Source of the DNA: Dehalococcoidia bacterium UBA1328
Lineage (GTDB): Bacteria > Chloroflexota > Dehalococcoidia > Lucifugimonadales > Lucifugimonadaceae
Direction of reading: 5' to 3'
DNA: 64,000 nt
Assembly: GCA_002306815.1 (NCBI GenBank)
Contig: DBTA01000036.1
Location: 141,442-205,441 of the forward strand
This document shows, piece after piece, positions 17,485 to 26,605 of the stretch; positions within the stretch are counted from its first letter, which is position 1, and the number at the start of each line of letters is the position of its first letter. The notes under the pieces were generated by a model. That model worked only from the letters and a program-made list of their open reading frames with translations. It made no database searches and was not told the DNA's origin. The translations under genes were made by a program, and so were the position numbers.

Positions 17485-17677
17485 CGGCGAATTTTCGCGA
17501 GATTAATTTCCGTAACCCTGATCATCATTAGTCTCAGAGGTTTTCTATACAAACGCGCAATACGCTATTGTCGGCAGGACGAACACTCGAACACGCCGGC
17601 TCATAGTCGCCGCAAAGATCGACTGATCGGCACACATCCACCAAGGCCTCTTGCCGCATTGCCACTCGCCACACGCG

Positions 17678-17714
17678 AAACGACTTCGCCGAATTTGATT
17701 AAGCGAAGTCGTTT
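17678..17714. terminator. Hairpin between convergent pyrE and gyrB
   Basis: AAACGACTTCGC (17678-17689) and GCGAAGTCGTTT (17703-17714) are a perfect 12-base inverted repeat around a 13-base loop. A run of seven T lies 11 bases after the right arm on the plus strand. The position between two gene ends suggests a bidirectional terminator, though the T run is not directly adjacent. Confidence 0.55.
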
Positions 17715-17739
17715 GATTCGGGAGGTTTTTTTGAGGTGC

Positions 17740-20244
17740 TTAGACGTCCAGGTTCTTCACTTCGAGGGCGTTGGCCCGGATGAAATTTCGGCGTGGCTCA
17801 ACGTCGTCACCCATAAGAGTTCGGAACATGTCGTCCGCTGCCATCGCATCATCTGCGGTGACTCGCAGCATTACTCGACCGTCCGGATCCATTGTGGTGT
17901 CGAACAGCTGGTCGGCGTTCATTTCGCCCAGGCCCTTGAATCGCTGCACGTTCACACCAGATCGATCCGAGTTGTTATCCAGAGTCGTAGGCAGCTCGTG
18001 CCACGCCACGCCAGAAGCGACAACGTTGTCGCCCTTGGAAACAGTCAGGGTTCCCGCTTCCAGAACGTTCTGGATTAGCGGGTATATCGCTCGGAGACGC
18101 TGTACAGCAGGGTTGTTATAGGTCTCCTTGGTCAACGTGTAACCATCGATCTCGTGAGTGCGATCCGGCAGAATCTCCGGTTCGACCTCTTCGATCGCAG
18201 TCTCTGCGGCATCGACAGCCTCGCCGTCTGATTCGACTTCAGGGGTCTCGTCAAACAGTGAAGCTTGAGCTGTCGAGACTGGCTCCGTCGGCCCGGCGGG
18301 TCGCTCAGGTCGGAAATCGAGTGAAGCGTATTCAGGATTCTTCGTGAGCTTTTCGATCACTAATTCCGGGATGTTCAAAACCCTCGCGACTTCAAGCGAC
18401 TCGATGTAATCCCTTAGAGGAGTTAGAACTCGACCTAGCTTCGCACTTTTCAACACAAGTCCAGCGTCGTTCTCAGTAGTAACAGAGATGTTTCCGTACA
18501 GCCGGTTGGCAGTCCACTCGTCGAGCTCTGCATCTGAATACAACCACTTTGCAGATCGACCCTTCGACGCCCGGTATAACGGTGGTTGAGCAATATAGAG
18601 ATGCCCGTTACCGATGATTTGTGGCATGTTGCGGAAGAAGAACGTCAACAGAAGTGTTCGGATATGTGCTCCATCAACGTCAGCGTCGGTCATGATGATC
18701 ACACGGTGGTAGCGAAGCTTTTCTTCGTCGTAATCCTCACCAAGACCGGCTCCAAGCGCTGTGATTAGAGCGGCAATTTCTTCATGAGCCAACATTCGTT
18801 CTGGTCGAGCCTTCTCGACGTTCAGAATCTTTCCACGCAAGGGTAGAATCGCTTGGAACTGTCGATCACGACCTGCCTTCGCAGACCCACCAGCAGACTC
18901 GCCCTCGACGATGTAAATCTCGGACGATGCCGGATCTTTCTCAGTACAGTCGGCGAGCTTTCCTGGCAGCGACCCGCCATCCATGGCATTCTTGCGAATT
19001 ACAAGGTCGCGCGCCTTCTTGGCTGCCGCCCGAGCCCGGGCAGCGGTGGTCGACTTGTTGATGATCTGTTGGCCATCTATTGGATAGTCTTCCAGGAACT
19101 CTACGAGTTTGCGCCCAACAACCTGTTCGACCGCGCCCTTGACTTCAGGGTTACCAAGTCGACCCTTGGTCTGACCTTCGAATTGAGGGTCTTTCACTTT
19201 CACGCTGATTACGCACATCAGGCCTTCACGAGTGTCCTCGCCGGAAAGACTCTTGATGTCGTCCTTCCCAGTTCCGAGAAGGTTGTTCTTCTTGGCGAAG
19301 TCGTTTAAAACTCGTGTGAGAGCAGAGCGGAAGCCTGTTACATGCGAACCTCCGTCTCCGGTTCGAATCACGTTAGCGAACGAAAGAGTGTTATCGATAA
19401 ACGAGTCGTTGTATTGCATCGCTACTTCGACGACCACGTCGTCGATAGTCTCCTGAGCGTACATAACGTTCTGGTGAACGGCCCCACGCCTGCGGTTCAA
19501 CGACCGAACGAAACTCTGGACACCGCCGTCGAACATGTAGGTGACGTCGTTGAACGGCCAAACATCGTCGTGCCACTCAGAGCGGAGGTGGATGGTCAAG
19601 CCCTGGTTCAGGTACGCCATTTCCTTGAATCGAGCGGAAATTGTGTCCCAGTCGTATGAGATTTCAGGGAATATCTCGGAGTCGGGCATCCAGGTGACTT
19701 TGGTCCCTGTGCCAGGAATGTCGTTCTCATCTGGCTTGCGGACGTCCATGTCGCCGATAGTCTTGCCGCGTTCGTATCGTTGGGCTGTTACCTTCTTGTC
19801 ACGGCGCACTTCGACCTCAGTCCATTCCGAGAGAGCGTTCACGACGGAGGCACCAACTCCGTGTAGGCCACCTGACACCTGGTAACCCTTACCGCCGAAT
19901 TTTCCACCGGCGTGAAGCGTGGTCATGACGGTTTCTAGAGCTGACATGCCGGTTTTCTTGTGCTTATCCACAGGAATTCCACGACCGTCGTCAACGACCG
20001 TCACAGATCCGTCATTATGGATCGTTATATCGATTCGACTCGCGAATCCAGCCATTGCTTCGTCGACACTGTTGTCAACGATTTCTCGGATCAGGTGAAA
20101 GACACCCTCTGTGCCTGTTGTACCAATGTACATTCCGGGTCGTTTTCGTACGGCCTCGAGACCCTCCATGACCGTAATGTCATCTGCACTGTATTCAGCT
20201 GAACCGCCAGTAACATCGGCGCCGGCATTTTTTCGCTTTGCCAT
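17740..20244 (-). CDS. gyrB: DNA gyrase subunit B
   Basis: ATPase subunit of DNA gyrase that drives negative supercoiling with GyrA. It has 834 residues, longer than many GyrB (about 640-650) and nearer the E. coli size. GHKL ATPase: EIVDNSVDEAMAG (about 54-66), VDDGRGIPVD (about 84-93) and GGLHGVGASVVNALS (about 125-139). Transducer, then TOPRIM with EGESAGGSAKAGRD and DADVDGAHIRTLLL, and the C-terminal QRFKGLGEMNADQL block. A Glu/Asp-rich insert of about 60 residues, from the segment after FRPERP, separates TOPRIM from the tail. AAGGA precedes the ATG by seven bases. gyrA is not in the window. Confidence 0.97.
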   Translation of the reverse strand: MAKRKNAGADVTGGSAEYSADDITVMEGLEAVRKRPGMYIGTTGTEGVFHLIREIVDNSVDEAMAGFASRIDITIHNDGSVTVVDDGRGIPVDKHKKTGMSALETVMTTLHAGGKFGGKGYQVSGGLHGVGASVVNALSEWTEVEVRRDKKVTAQRYERGKTIGDMDVRKPDENDIPGTGTKVTWMPDSEIFPEISYDWDTISARFKEMAYLNQGLTIHLRSEWHDDVWPFNDVTYMFDGGVQSFVRSLNRRRGAVHQNVMYAQETIDDVVVEVAMQYNDSFIDNTLSFANVIRTGDGGSHVTGFRSALTRVLNDFAKKNNLLGTGKDDIKSLSGEDTREGLMCVISVKVKDPQFEGQTKGRLGNPEVKGAVEQVVGRKLVEFLEDYPIDGQQIINKSTTAARARAAAKKARDLVIRKNAMDGGSLPGKLADCTEKDPASSEIYIVEGESAGGSAKAGRDRQFQAILPLRGKILNVEKARPERMLAHEEIAALITALGAGLGEDYDEEKLRYHRVIIMTDADVDGAHIRTLLLTFFFRNMPQIIGNGHLYIAQPPLYRASKGRSAKWLYSDAELDEWTANRLYGNISVTTENDAGLVLKSAKLGRVLTPLRDYIESLEVARVLNIPELVIEKLTKNPEYASLDFRPERPAGPTEPVSTAQASLFDETPEVESDGEAVDAAETAIEEVEPEILPDRTHEIDGYTLTKETYNNPAVQRLRAIYPLIQNVLEAGTLTVSKGDNVVASGVAWHELPTTLDNNSDRSGVNVQRFKGLGEMNADQLFDTTMDPDGRVMLRVTADDAMAADDMFRTLMGDDVEPRRNFIRANALEVKNLDV

Positions 20245-20506
20245 TCGTAGTCCTTACCATGGGTGCGGTACGCGAATTGCTCTTTACTCCATCGAATTTC
20301 CGACCATTGAAAAGCACAGCCTGAGCTTTTGAGAAGCGCGTGCGCAAGGACTGAAAAAAGATGTCGAATCTGACTTGATTCGCGTGCGTCTACGTAACCC
20401 GTAAACCACGCCCAGATTCTACCATTTTTTGGCTGAATTCGCCCAGTTCGACGGCAGTATAAAATCTCGATAAATTTTTACTTGAATCACCACTGAAAAA
20501 TTTTGA

Positions 20507-20824
20507 TTGGTCGACGCGTTGGACTTAACCGGTCAAGAAATATCTATTTTGATTGCCGCCAGTTTGGCGTTCGTCAACATCGGTTCGGTTATCGGTATTT
20601 GGTGGGACAAACGCCGAGCTTCGAAAAATCAGCGGCGAATAAAAGAGGAAACTCTTCTAGTTTGGGCTCTACTTGGCGGATGGCCTGGTGGCGTATGGAC
20701 GATGCGCTGGCTCAGGCATAAAACATCGAAGCGGTCATTCATTACGAAATACGCCTTCGTCGTTACCCTAAACTTGCTCCTGATTGCTGGAATTGTATTT
20801 GGCGCGATCGAAAGTTTGATCTGA
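20507..20824 (+). CDS. DUF1294 family membrane protein
   Basis: Small integral membrane protein of 105 residues of unknown function. The DUF1294 pattern is clear: a first helix (LIAASLAFVNIGSVIGIW), the basic segment DKRRASKNQRRIKEETLL, a second helix with ALLGGWPGG, the RHKTSKRSF motif, and a third helix at the end. The start is TTG 20507; no other start in frame fits before the first helix. It lies downstream of gyrB on the opposite strand, with about 260 bases between the divergent starts. Confidence 0.8.
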   Translation: MVDALDLTGQEISILIAASLAFVNIGSVIGIWWDKRRASKNQRRIKEETLLVWALLGGWPGGVWTMRWLRHKTSKRSFITKYAFVVTLNLLLIAGIVFGAIESLI

Positions 20825-20858
20825 GCCGAACTTGGCACACGGCTGTTCATTCGAGGTC

Positions 20859-21001
20859 TATAATCTCGCAACTTATCCGGGAATTACTGTTCCCCCGAAC
20901 TCGTTGTTTCCCCGGATTATGCACTGATTCAAGTTTGAAGCCTCTGCGGAATAATCACGACTCCGCTGCCGGCTTTTATGTGGAATGACCGAGGGGTAAC
21001 C
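20859..21001 (+). promoter_or_regulatory. TATAAT promoter element and structured leader before the E1 alpha gene
   Basis: TATAAT at 20859-20864 is a perfect -10; no good -35 at normal spacing was seen. The 130-base leader can fold: ATCCGGG (20875-20881) with CCCGGAT (20911-20917), an inner GGGAA/TTCCC, and GCGGA/TCCGC further on. GAGGGG seven bases before GTG 21002 is a likely ribosome site. Confidence 0.45.
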
Positions 21002-21991
21002 GTGGAAATCGACCGCGATACTTTGCTGCTCATGCTTCGACGCATGTGGATGATTCGAAACTTCGAGCTGAAAGTGATGGAAGTGCACGCTGCTGGTGAG
21101 TTCACCGGTGCTGCTCACCCGTACATTGGCGAAGAGGCTGTAGCGGTCGGCGCTTGTGCTGCGCTTGAAGATACCGACTACATTGCGGGAAACCACCGAT
21201 CGCACGGCCACCCAATTGCTAAAGGCGGGCGGGTTGATAAAGCCATGGCTGAGCTTTACGGCCGAGTCGATGGATACTGCAAGGGTAAGGGCGGATCAAT
21301 GCACCTTGCTGACTACTCGATCGGCATTCTTGGCGAATCGGGAATTCTCGGATCATCCGTCCCGGTCGCGGTAGGCGCTGCACTCGCTGCGCACATCAAG
21401 GGCGAAAAGTTCGTTTCCCTCGCCTTCTTCGGTGATGGCGCGTCGAACCAGGGAGCCCTTCACGAGTCGATGAATCTGGCTGCTGTGTGGAATCTGCCAA
21501 TGATTTTCCTTTGCGAGAACAATCAGTACGCAGTGACCACTTCTTATGCCGAAACAGTCGCTGTTGAACATGTTTCCGACCGCGCATCTGCCTACAACAT
21601 GCCGGGAATTCTGGCTGATGGTCAGGACGCCATTGCTATGTATGAAGCCACGTCCGCTGCTGTGAAGCGTGCTCGGGCAGGCGAAGGACCGACACTCATT
21701 GAAGGTCTCACCTACCGATACGAGGAGCATTCACTCGGACTAGGCAGGGTGCGTCGAGGTGAATACCGCGAGCAGTCAGAGATTGACGAATGGCGAAAGC
21801 GAGACCCTCTGGTGATCCTCGAAGATACTCTGATTTCTCAAGGCATCGCAACACGTGAAGAGTGTGATGCAATCAACGCCGAAACCGTTGAAGAAGTTGA
21901 GCAAGCTACAGATTTCGCTCGAAATAGCCCGTTTCCCGAGCCAGAGGAGTTGTTCGACGACATGTGGGCGAACCCAATCCCGCTTCCTTAG
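21002..21991 (+). CDS. Thiamine-dependent dehydrogenase E1 alpha (acetoin/pyruvate type)
   Basis: Alpha subunit of a 2-oxoacid or acetoin dehydrogenase E1 component, about 329 residues, decarboxylating its substrate with thiamine diphosphate. The ThDP-binding motif is FFGDGASNQGALHESMNLAA with the downstream Asn of ENNQYAV. GKGGSMHLADYSIGILGESG and YRYEEHSLG are further conserved segments. GTG 21002, with GAGGGG upstream, is preferred over the in-frame ATG at 20978. It forms an operon with E1 beta (55 bases apart), ending at a strong terminator. The AcoX-like gene 4 kb downstream favours an acetoin dehydrogenase-like system over pyruvate dehydrogenase. Confidence 0.9.
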   Translation: MEIDRDTLLLMLRRMWMIRNFELKVMEVHAAGEFTGAAHPYIGEEAVAVGACAALEDTDYIAGNHRSHGHPIAKGGRVDKAMAELYGRVDGYCKGKGGSMHLADYSIGILGESGILGSSVPVAVGAALAAHIKGEKFVSLAFFGDGASNQGALHESMNLAAVWNLPMIFLCENNQYAVTTSYAETVAVEHVSDRASAYNMPGILADGQDAIAMYEATSAAVKRARAGEGPTLIEGLTYRYEEHSLGLGRVRRGEYREQSEIDEWRKRDPLVILEDTLISQGIATREECDAINAETVEEVEQATDFARNSPFPEPEELFDDMWANPIPLP

Positions 21992-22045
21992 AGCACAAAG
22001 TCGAACACAATTCCACTCATTTTCAGAATCAAGTAGAAACCTAAA

Positions 22046-23032
22046 ATGGCACAGACCGTATTTGTAGAAGCAATCAACCAGGCGATCTCGGAAGAAATGG
22101 CACGAGACGAGAACGTCTTCATCATGGGCGAGGACATTCGTCGAGCCGTGTACGGCGCGACGGCAGACCTGCTGAACGACTTCGGCGAGAAACGAGTCCT
22201 CGACACACCACTCTCTGAAAACGGATTTTTCGGAGCCGCGATTGGTGCATCGTTGGTAGGAATGCGACCCATAGTAGAAACGCTAACCAGTTTCATGTGG
22301 GTTGGTATGGACCAGCTCATCTCTCAGGCGGCAAAAATGCGATACATGTTCGGAGGCCAGGCGACTCTTCCCGTCGTTTACCGAGCGACCATGTTCTACG
22401 GTGGTGGATCGGCTGCACACCACTCCGACCGCTCGTACCCAATGTTTATGAACATGCCAGGGATAAAGATTGTCGTTCCGTCTAACCCGGCCGACATGAA
22501 AGGTCTGCTTAAGGCTGCCGTTAGGGATGACGACCCAACTATCGTCTTTGAAGACGGGACGCTCTTTGGTATGCGAGCTGAAGTGCCGGAGAACTCGGAG
22601 CTTCCTAACGGTGAGCTGGTTGTTCCATTTGGCGAAGCGAAGACCGTTCGGGAAGGAGCAGATGTCACGATCGTCGGTATCGGCGGGGCTGTGAACCATG
22701 CCGCCGCCGCCGCTGACCAGCTTGCCGCAGAAGGCATATCGGTTGAAGTTATCGATCCACGAACTTTGGTTCCGTTCGATAAGAAGGCGGTTCTGGATTC
22801 GGTCGAGAAGACGGGTCGACTGGTTGTTGCCGATCCGGCACACAAGGTTTGTAGCGCCGCTTCAGAAATCGCTTCTATCGTTGCTGAAGAAGGATTCTGG
22901 TCACTCCAGGCACCAATTCAAAAAGTTGCCTCAGAACAGGTTCACATTCCATACACGCCGTCGCTCGAAAAACATGTCTACCCAGACGTTGAGAAGATTT
23001 TGGCAGCAGTACGACGAACGTTGGACTCGTGA
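22046..23032 (+). CDS. Thiamine-dependent dehydrogenase E1 beta
   Basis: Beta subunit partner of the preceding E1 alpha; 328 residues. Typical blocks are QAISEEMARDENVFIMGEDI, DTPLSENGFFGAAIGASLVG and IDPRTLVPFDKKAVLDSVEKTG, the last being highly conserved in the transketolase C domain. Alpha and beta subunits form an alpha2beta2 E1 that passes the acyl or hydroxyethyl group to the lipoyl arm of E2. The E2 gene lies downstream, beyond a HAD gene, rather than directly adjacent. A strong terminator follows 27 bases after the stop. Confidence 0.92.
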   Translation: MAQTVFVEAINQAISEEMARDENVFIMGEDIRRAVYGATADLLNDFGEKRVLDTPLSENGFFGAAIGASLVGMRPIVETLTSFMWVGMDQLISQAAKMRYMFGGQATLPVVYRATMFYGGGSAAHHSDRSYPMFMNMPGIKIVVPSNPADMKGLLKAAVRDDDPTIVFEDGTLFGMRAEVPENSELPNGELVVPFGEAKTVREGADVTIVGIGGAVNHAAAAADQLAAEGISVEVIDPRTLVPFDKKAVLDSVEKTGRLVVADPAHKVCSAASEIASIVAEEGFWSLQAPIQKVASEQVHIPYTPSLEKHVYPDVEKILAAVRRTLDS

Positions 23033-23058
23033 ATACAACTTCACACACTGCGGTACAG

Positions 23059-23088
23059 AAAGACCCGGCTTCAAAGCCGGGTCTTTTT
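23059..23088 (+). terminator. Rho-independent terminator after E1 beta
   Basis: GACCCGGCTT (23062-23071) pairs perfectly with AAGCCGGGTC (23074-23083), extended by AAA/TTT, and is followed by a T run to 23088. A textbook intrinsic terminator for the E1 alpha-beta operon. Confidence 0.9.
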
Positions 23089-23294
23089 CTTTGCGCCAAG
23101 TGGCCGTTTGACCCTGATCAATTCGATAAGTTGGGCACGGGACTATCTTTTCCGTACGCCAGATCATCGACACGATCTTGACAGTAATTCCCAGTTGTCT
23201 ATATCTCACATGGTCTTCCGCCGCTGTACGCTAGAAGCTTGAAACACAAACGGTACCCGCTACACGCACACCAAACACCCTGCCGAAGCCGACA

Positions 23295-24014
23295 TTGAAT
23301 CCTGTATTTGAGAACTGCAAAGCCCTTACGTTCGACCTATTCGGAACCGTGCTGGACCTTGGCGGGTCACTGACTCCCCACCTCAAGATTTTCATCGACG
23401 ATAAAGGCTCTGATCTTGACCCATCAGCTATGTGGCAGCAACTCCGCTACCGACAGCGCATCGAGCAGTACCAGGACACACTCGTCGAACTCGGACACTC
23501 CGGATACCTAGAAACAGTTCAAAAAGCATTCGACTATGTCGCTCGTGCTAACAAGCTCGATCCAACACCACAGCAAACCGAAACGTTCATGTCAGGATGG
23601 CAGGAACTTTCGCCCTTCTCGGAGTGTGCGGAGGCACTGGGTCAACTTGGCGAGCGGTACAAGCTGATCGCCCTATCGAACGGAAACCCATGGTTCCTGG
23701 ACCACCTTGTCAAAAACCGGATCAAGTTCGATTTTTACGGCGTGATCTCGGTTGAGGAGGCTGGTTACTTCAAGCCGAAACCAGGTGTTTACCGGCGTGC
23801 AGCGCGAAATCTCGAGATGGAACCTGCTGAACTCATCATGGTTTCAGCGAATTCATTCGACGTGATGGGTGCCCGAACTTGCGGCTTGCGTGGCGCATAC
23901 GTCAATCGTTACGACCTCCCGTTTGAAGACACATACGATATGTACAAACCTGATGTGACGGTAATGAACTTCACTGAACTTGCCGACGCACTGCTGCCTG
24001 GCGGGAACAGATAA
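23295..24014 (+). CDS. Haloacid dehalogenase type II family (HAD)
   Basis: A 239-residue HAD-superfamily hydrolase most like (S)-2-haloacid dehalogenases. LTFDLFGTVLDLGG has the nucleophile Asp14. A helical cap follows (about 20-90). IALSNGNPW carries motif II (SNG), YFKPKPGVYRRAA the motif III Lys, and VSANSFDVMGARTCGLRGA motif IV, close to the dehalogenase pattern. The start is TTG 23295; no ATG lies in frame before the first motif. It sits between the E1 terminator and the E2 gene, so it is probably a separate transcription unit. Type II HAD genes often act on substrates other than haloacids. Confidence 0.8.
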   Translation: MNPVFENCKALTFDLFGTVLDLGGSLTPHLKIFIDDKGSDLDPSAMWQQLRYRQRIEQYQDTLVELGHSGYLETVQKAFDYVARANKLDPTPQQTETFMSGWQELSPFSECAEALGQLGERYKLIALSNGNPWFLDHLVKNRIKFDFYGVISVEEAGYFKPKPGVYRRAARNLEMEPAELIMVSANSFDVMGARTCGLRGAYVNRYDLPFEDTYDMYKPDVTVMNFTELADALLPGGNR

Positions 24015-24315
24015 GCGACCTGGTTAGTCGTTGGGGTCCGGGATCAGTAAGCGATATAAGCGATTTCTTTTGCATCCGCTGCTGTAATCACCCACGAATT
24101 GAACCTCGGCCTCGCTTCGGAATAACCACTGGTTTTAGAACTCGACCTCATGTTCCGCCGAATTGGTGTCTACCTGCGCTAAACTAGCCGATGGCGCGAT
24201 ATTCCTGAATTCACACTCGGAGTTTTGATGCGCCCTGTATTCATCAGGGCTCCATCAAAACTTGCCAGAAATCGAAGCGCCCGTGATCTGGCAAAAAGAA
24301 CGGTAAACGGAACAT
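24015..24315. other. Gap before E2 containing a long imperfect hairpin
   Basis: No gene recognised. At 24221-24262 AGTTTTGATG pairs with CATCAAAACT (10 bases), and inside it GCCCTG pairs with CAGGGC (6 bases), giving about 16 paired bases with a small bulge. No T run follows, so it looks more like a leader element than a terminator. Confidence 0.5.
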
Positions 24316-25536
24316 ATGTCTGCACCTATCACCCTGCCACAGTGGGGCATGGGGATGAACGACGGCGAAGTCATCAAATGGCTGAAAGCCGTCGGCGACC
24401 CAGTCGCAAAAGGCGATCAGCTTGTCGAGATTGAATCTTCGAAGGTTAATGCCGAAGTAGAGGCTACTTCCGATGGCACTATTGGCCGAATCGATGTCGA
24501 AGAAGGTCGTGTCGTCGATGTAGGAACCGTTCTCGGATACGTGCTCGAAGAAGGCGAAAGCGCTGCAGATCTTCCCGACCCTCTTCCAATTGGGGGTTCG
24601 GCTTCTACTCCGGCACCATCCCCAGCAGCTCCGCCAGCACCCTCATCTACCCCCGCCGCTGCACCGAAGGGCGGAAAGCAGATTGTTACGCCACGAGCGC
24701 GACGACTCGCCAAAGATCTCGGAGTCGAACTGGCAAACGTTGTTGGCACCGGACCAAGCGGTCGAATTACCGAAGACGACGTAAAAGCAGCCAACGTTGC
24801 GCCAGCCGTATCAAGAGGTGGATCTTCATCGCCTTCTGAATCCTTGGTACCCGTAAAAGAAACTATCAAGCTTTCCGGACTCCGCGGAACAATTGCTCGT
24901 CGAATGACCGAAAGCGCTGCTATACCCGCCGTGACACTCTCGACGACTGCAGACGTTACCGGTGCGGTTGCACTCCAACGGGACCTGGTTGGTGAATGGC
25001 GTGAACACCGAATCCGACCTCAATATCAAGACCTTGTAATCGCAGCAGTTGCCCGTGCGTTGAAAGAGTCTTCAATAGCCAATGCACACCTTGTTGGTGA
25101 CGAAATTCGCGTTCTCGATGAAGTAAACGTCGGAGTTGCAATGGCAGTAACGGAAGGACTTCTCGTCCCTGTGATCAAGAACGCCGACCAGAAATCACTG
25201 CTCGAGATCGCACAGGAAGTACGTGAACTTGCACGCAAGGCGAAGTCGAACTCGCTTTCAATCGACGAGATGACGAACTCCACGTTCTCGATCACCAACC
25301 TGAGCTCCTACAACATCGATACTTTTGACCCGCTGCTTAACCCGCCTGAAATCGGAATTCTCGGTGTCGGTACCGTCGAAGAACGACCAGTAGTCGTTGA
25401 TGGTGAAGTTGCCGTTCGTTCGATTGCGAACCTAAACCTAGCGTTCGACCACCGCGCATGGGACGGAGCACCTGCGGCAGAATTTGTCCGTTCGGTGGGC
25501 AACTTGCTCAGCGATCCGGGCTGGATGAAGGCGTAA
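24316..25536 (+). CDS. Dihydrolipoamide acyltransferase E2
   Basis: E2 core of a 2-oxoacid or acetoin dehydrogenase complex, 406 residues. The lipoyl domain has the attachment Lys43 in EIESSKVNAEV. A Pro/Ala linker (about 95-115) follows, then the peripheral subunit-binding domain (VTPRARRLAKDLGVELA, GTGPSGRITEDDV). The catalytic domain carries SITNLSSYNIDTFDPLLNPP and AFDHRAWDGAPAAEF, the DHRxxDG active-site motif. It would accept the acyl group from E1 and give it to CoA. E3 (dihydrolipoamide dehydrogenase) is not in the window and must be encoded elsewhere. AcoX follows 33 bases later. Confidence 0.94.
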   Translation: MSAPITLPQWGMGMNDGEVIKWLKAVGDPVAKGDQLVEIESSKVNAEVEATSDGTIGRIDVEEGRVVDVGTVLGYVLEEGESAADLPDPLPIGGSASTPAPSPAAPPAPSSTPAAAPKGGKQIVTPRARRLAKDLGVELANVVGTGPSGRITEDDVKAANVAPAVSRGGSSSPSESLVPVKETIKLSGLRGTIARRMTESAAIPAVTLSTTADVTGAVALQRDLVGEWREHRIRPQYQDLVIAAVARALKESSIANAHLVGDEIRVLDEVNVGVAMAVTEGLLVPVIKNADQKSLLEIAQEVRELARKAKSNSLSIDEMTNSTFSITNLSSYNIDTFDPLLNPPEIGILGVGTVEERPVVVDGEVAVRSIANLNLAFDHRAWDGAPAAEFVRSVGNLLSDPGWMKA

Positions 25537-25569
25537 ACGACCTCAAATGACAATCACCGGTCGCGTAAA

Positions 25570-26547
25570 TTGAGTACCGTTGGGATCATTGCTAACCCGT
25601 CGGCTGGTAAAGATATACGCCGGTTGGTCGCACACGGGCGAGTAGTTTCGAACCAGGAAAAGGCAAACATTCTCCGGAGAGTATTTGCTGGAATCGTGTC
25701 GACCGGTGCGGATCGGATACTCATCATGCCCGATCACTCGGGGCTCACCCGGCCCGGATCAGGCGATGTCGATGGTCAAATCAAGATCGAGTACGTCGAT
25801 ATGCCGGTTGCCGATCATCAGGGTGCTTCGACGAACGCTGCGAAGGCTATGGCAGAGCAAGGCGTAGGTGCGATTGTCACGTTGGGTGGGGACGGTACGA
25901 ACCGAGTGGTTGCCAAGGGCGCAGGTGAAGTGCCTATCGTCCCGATTTCCACGGGAACCAACAACGTATTCCCTGCTAATACAGAAGGAACGCTAGCAGG
26001 TATTGCTGCTGGATCGGTTTCGACGGGTTTGTTGACGGTAAATGAGGCGTGTCGCCGTTCGAAACGGATCGATATCTACGTCGATGGCAATCGCCAGGAC
26101 GACGCCCTAGTTGATGCAGCTGTTTCAACACAAATGTTCGTTGGAGCGCGAGCTGTGTGGGACACCAACACCCTTCACTCCATGTTTCTGACCCGAGCGG
26201 AGCCAGCAAGCATTGGCCTTTCTTCTATCGGCTCTCGACTCAAACCAGTTGCAATAGATGACGAACACGGTCTTTATATGCGTTTTGATGGCGAACCGAC
26301 CGAAAATGCTACAACTGTTCGAGCCCCCATTGCTCCGGGTAGCGTGGTCGATGTCGAGATATCCGACTGGCGACTAATCACTGCCGGAGAAAAGATCCCG
26401 ATTGAACTCACGCCAGGAACAATCGCTCTCGACGGTGAGCGCGAGGTGGAGCTGCTGCCCGATTCCAAGATCTACGCCGAACTGGCAATGAACGGTCCGT
26501 GGGTCGTCGACGTGCAAACTGCCCTGACCTTGATTGCTACCAGTTAG
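25570..26547 (+). CDS. AcoX-like ATP-NAD kinase family protein
   Basis: A 325-residue protein of the NAD-kinase-like superfamily related to AcoX of acetoin catabolism clusters. It starts VGIIANPSAGKDIRRLVAHG, has IVTLGGDGTNRVVAKGA with the GGDGT motif, and VPIVPISTGTNNVFP with the STGTxN motif. The role of AcoX is not established; its usual neighbours are acetoin dehydrogenase E1 and E2 genes, as here. The start is TTG 25570, 33 bases after E2, so co-transcription is likely. Confidence 0.82.
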   Translation: MSTVGIIANPSAGKDIRRLVAHGRVVSNQEKANILRRVFAGIVSTGADRILIMPDHSGLTRPGSGDVDGQIKIEYVDMPVADHQGASTNAAKAMAEQGVGAIVTLGGDGTNRVVAKGAGEVPIVPISTGTNNVFPANTEGTLAGIAAGSVSTGLLTVNEACRRSKRIDIYVDGNRQDDALVDAAVSTQMFVGARAVWDTNTLHSMFLTRAEPASIGLSSIGSRLKPVAIDDEHGLYMRFDGEPTENATTVRAPIAPGSVVDVEISDWRLITAGEKIPIELTPGTIALDGEREVELLPDSKIYAELAMNGPWVVDVQTALTLIATS

Positions 26548-26605
26548 ATTGTCAGGGTGTGTGAAACGCCGCGATTTCATTTCGATCGACTAAGTTGAAT
26601 TTCAC

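Noticed and set aside
18853..19308. Long open frame on the plus strand inside gyrB
   Set aside because: It is a shadow of the gyrB coding strand; the GyrB translation is unambiguous.
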